Assembly (NCBI GenBank): GCA_963776735.1
Contig: CAVZNV010000021.1
Span: 186,001-250,000, forward strand
DNA: 64,000 nucleotides
Reading direction: 5' to 3'
Origin: PALSA-612 sp963776735
GTDB taxonomy: Bacteria; Actinomycetota; Thermoleophilia; Gaiellales; Gaiellaceae
In this document: one piece after another, positions 63,094-64,000 of the stretch
Position numbering within the stretch: the stretch's first letter is position 1
Layout: each line of letters opens with the position of its first letter
Program-made: the position numbers and the translations under genes
The notes under the pieces: model-generated
What the model was told of the DNA's origin: nothing
The model's database searches: none
Seen by the model: only the letters and a program-made list of their open reading frames with translations

Positions 63094-64000
63094 CGAACAC
63101 GGGCAGCTCGCCTGCCTGACGGCGGCGCAGGTCGTAGAAGAGCAGCGCGATCGCGATGCCGGCGAACGGCATCACGACCACGTACACGAGCGAGCTGATC
63201 GCATTCACGAAGTCGAGCGACCTCGACGTGAGGAACATGAACGCAAGCCCGACCACCGGTCCGGTCAGGTAGACGGTGACGTTGACGAGCCCGGCGATGA
63301 CGAGCACGCGCAGCATGTGCCGGCCGACGAGCTGGGAGCTGCGCCGGAGGGCGTTCGTCGCCGACAGGTGCTCGATCACGCACGCCTGCGTCAGCACGGT
63401 CTTGCGCACGAGCCAGAAGACGGCGAACGGGATGCCGACGACGGTCAGCGACAGCAGCACGGTGACGACGATCACGCGCAGCCACGCCCACGCGAGCGAC
63501 CAGAGGTGCGGGACGATCGCGCGATACGCACGCAAGGCGTTCGGGCGGCCGTCGTCGTCGATGTGCTCCAGCGCGAGGGCGACGACGCCGGTGACGAGGA
63601 TGCTGGCAGCGATCGTCGAGAGCTGTCCGAAGAGCAGTCCGACCACGCCGCCGATCACCGGATCCGTCTGCGCCTCGGTCACGAACGTCCCGGCGCCCGT
63701 GAAGTGGAAGATCGCCTCCTGGATCAGCGCAGCGACGATGCCGAACGGGATGAACGCGAGCCCGATGCCGAGGAACATGCGCGGGTGGCGTGCGTAGATC
63801 AGCCGCGCCGTGCGGTAGATCTGGCCGCCGGTGCGAGGCTGGTCGACCGGCTCGGTGACGAGCGGCGACCACCGCGTCCGCTTGACCGCCCAGGCCGCGA
63901 GCAGTGCGAGCGCGCCGAAGAAGGCGAGCACGGCCCACGGGGTGCGCAGGAAGCGGATGTAGACCATCGAGCCGGCCGCGACGGCACCGCAGAAGAAGTC
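63044..64000 (-). CDS. membrane protein, 5' end beyond window
   Basis: A protein with at least 318 residues. The frame remains open to the right edge (…DFFCGAVAAGS before the Met at 63967), so the true start lies outside. It has about six hydrophobic segments (VLAFFGALALLAAWAV, FLGIGLAFIPFGIVAALI, VVGLLFGQLSTIAASILVTGVVALAL, LWSLAWAWLRVIVVTVLLSLTVVGIPFAVFWL, VLVIAGLVNVTVYLTGPVVGLAFMFL, AISSLVYVVVMPFAGIAIALLFYDL), and QRTGGQIYRTARLIYARHPRMF-like basic loop. Similar architecture occurs in glycerophosphoryl-diester-phosphodiesterase-type membrane domains; no catalytic motif is seen. It overlaps the YihY gene by 50 bases at the 3' end. Confidence 0.72.
   Translation of the reverse strand, partial: DFFCGAVAAGSMVYIRFLRTPWAVLAFFGALALLAAWAVKRTRWSPLVTEPVDQPRTGGQIYRTARLIYARHPRMFLGIGLAFIPFGIVAALIQEAIFHFTGAGTFVTEAQTDPVIGGVVGLLFGQLSTIAASILVTGVVALALEHIDDDGRPNALRAYRAIVPHLWSLAWAWLRVIVVTVLLSLTVVGIPFAVFWLVRKTVLTQACVIEHLSATNALRRSSQLVGRHMLRVLVIAGLVNVTVYLTGPVVGLAFMFLTSRSLDFVNAISSLVYVVVMPFAGIAIALLFYDLRRRQAGELPVFVTAPAAPTLPAPTASH

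Overview
The window is a high-GC bacterial chromosome segment, most likely from a Thermoleophilia-like actinobacterium (Gaiellales/Solirubrobacterales type) or a metagenome assembly of one. This rests on the strong G/C third-position bias, F420-dependent luciferase-like oxidoreductases, an actinobacterial integrase, many GTG starts, apparent leaderless promoters (a TANNNT hexamer 6-8 bases before the start codon), and secreted proteins with an A-F-G-V-A-x-x-V-Q-A-x-I-P signal region. The lineage is inference.

Left edge (1-1180): the end of an integrative element, with a tyrosine recombinase running off the window and a tRNA-Ser(CGA) gene cut at its anticodon loop, followed by an intact tRNA-Ser(GCT). 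1.2-4.5 kb: a lone GroES, a polar amino-acid ABC transporter and a YciI-like protein. 4.5-8.4 kb: a split LigD-type end-joining cluster (ligase, polymerase domain, coupled acetyltransferase) divergent from fabF. 8.5-15.2 kb: a coupled pdxH / flavin reductase / HAD operon, a CrtC-like protein, an F420 oxidoreductase, a small metallopeptidase, secreted proteins and small STAS and MshEN signalling proteins. 15.5-20.6 kb: a 1363-residue soluble hybrid histidine kinase that carries a complete NarL-type response regulator, then a MITE-like palindrome and a collagen-like secreted protein.

20.6-40.3 kb is mostly cell envelope: polysaccharide deacetylase, L,D-transpeptidase, drug exporter, glycosyltransferase 2, a polyproline-linked secreted protein, two tandem GT-C-like membrane proteins, a further large membrane protein, a PAP2 enzyme and small membrane proteins. 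Interspersed are tRNA-Ser(TGA), a more A/T-rich HEPN-like gene, serS with four 40-bp palindromic repeats upstream, and a lipoprotein cytochrome c. 40.3-50.3 kb holds a metallo-beta-lactamase hydrolase, a second F420 oxidoreductase, an AlkZ-like protein, an alcohol dehydrogenase, tRNA-Ala(CGC), an FKBP and an alpha-glucan operon (DoxX, debranching enzyme, and a GH63-like enzyme with a frameshift).

50.4-64 kb: an OmpR-type two-component system; an operon of CHRD protein, SuoX/YedY-like molybdoenzyme (frameshifted) and cytochrome b; a relic of a secreted-domain gene; a secreted phospholipase C-type phosphoesterase with a pentapeptide-repeat tail; an SDR plus DenD-like sugar-acid dehydrogenase pair; a nitrilase-family amidase; and four membrane proteins, the last cut by the window edge. 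Functional links between neighbours are inferred from spacing and stop/start overlap. All family names come from motif reading, not from searches.
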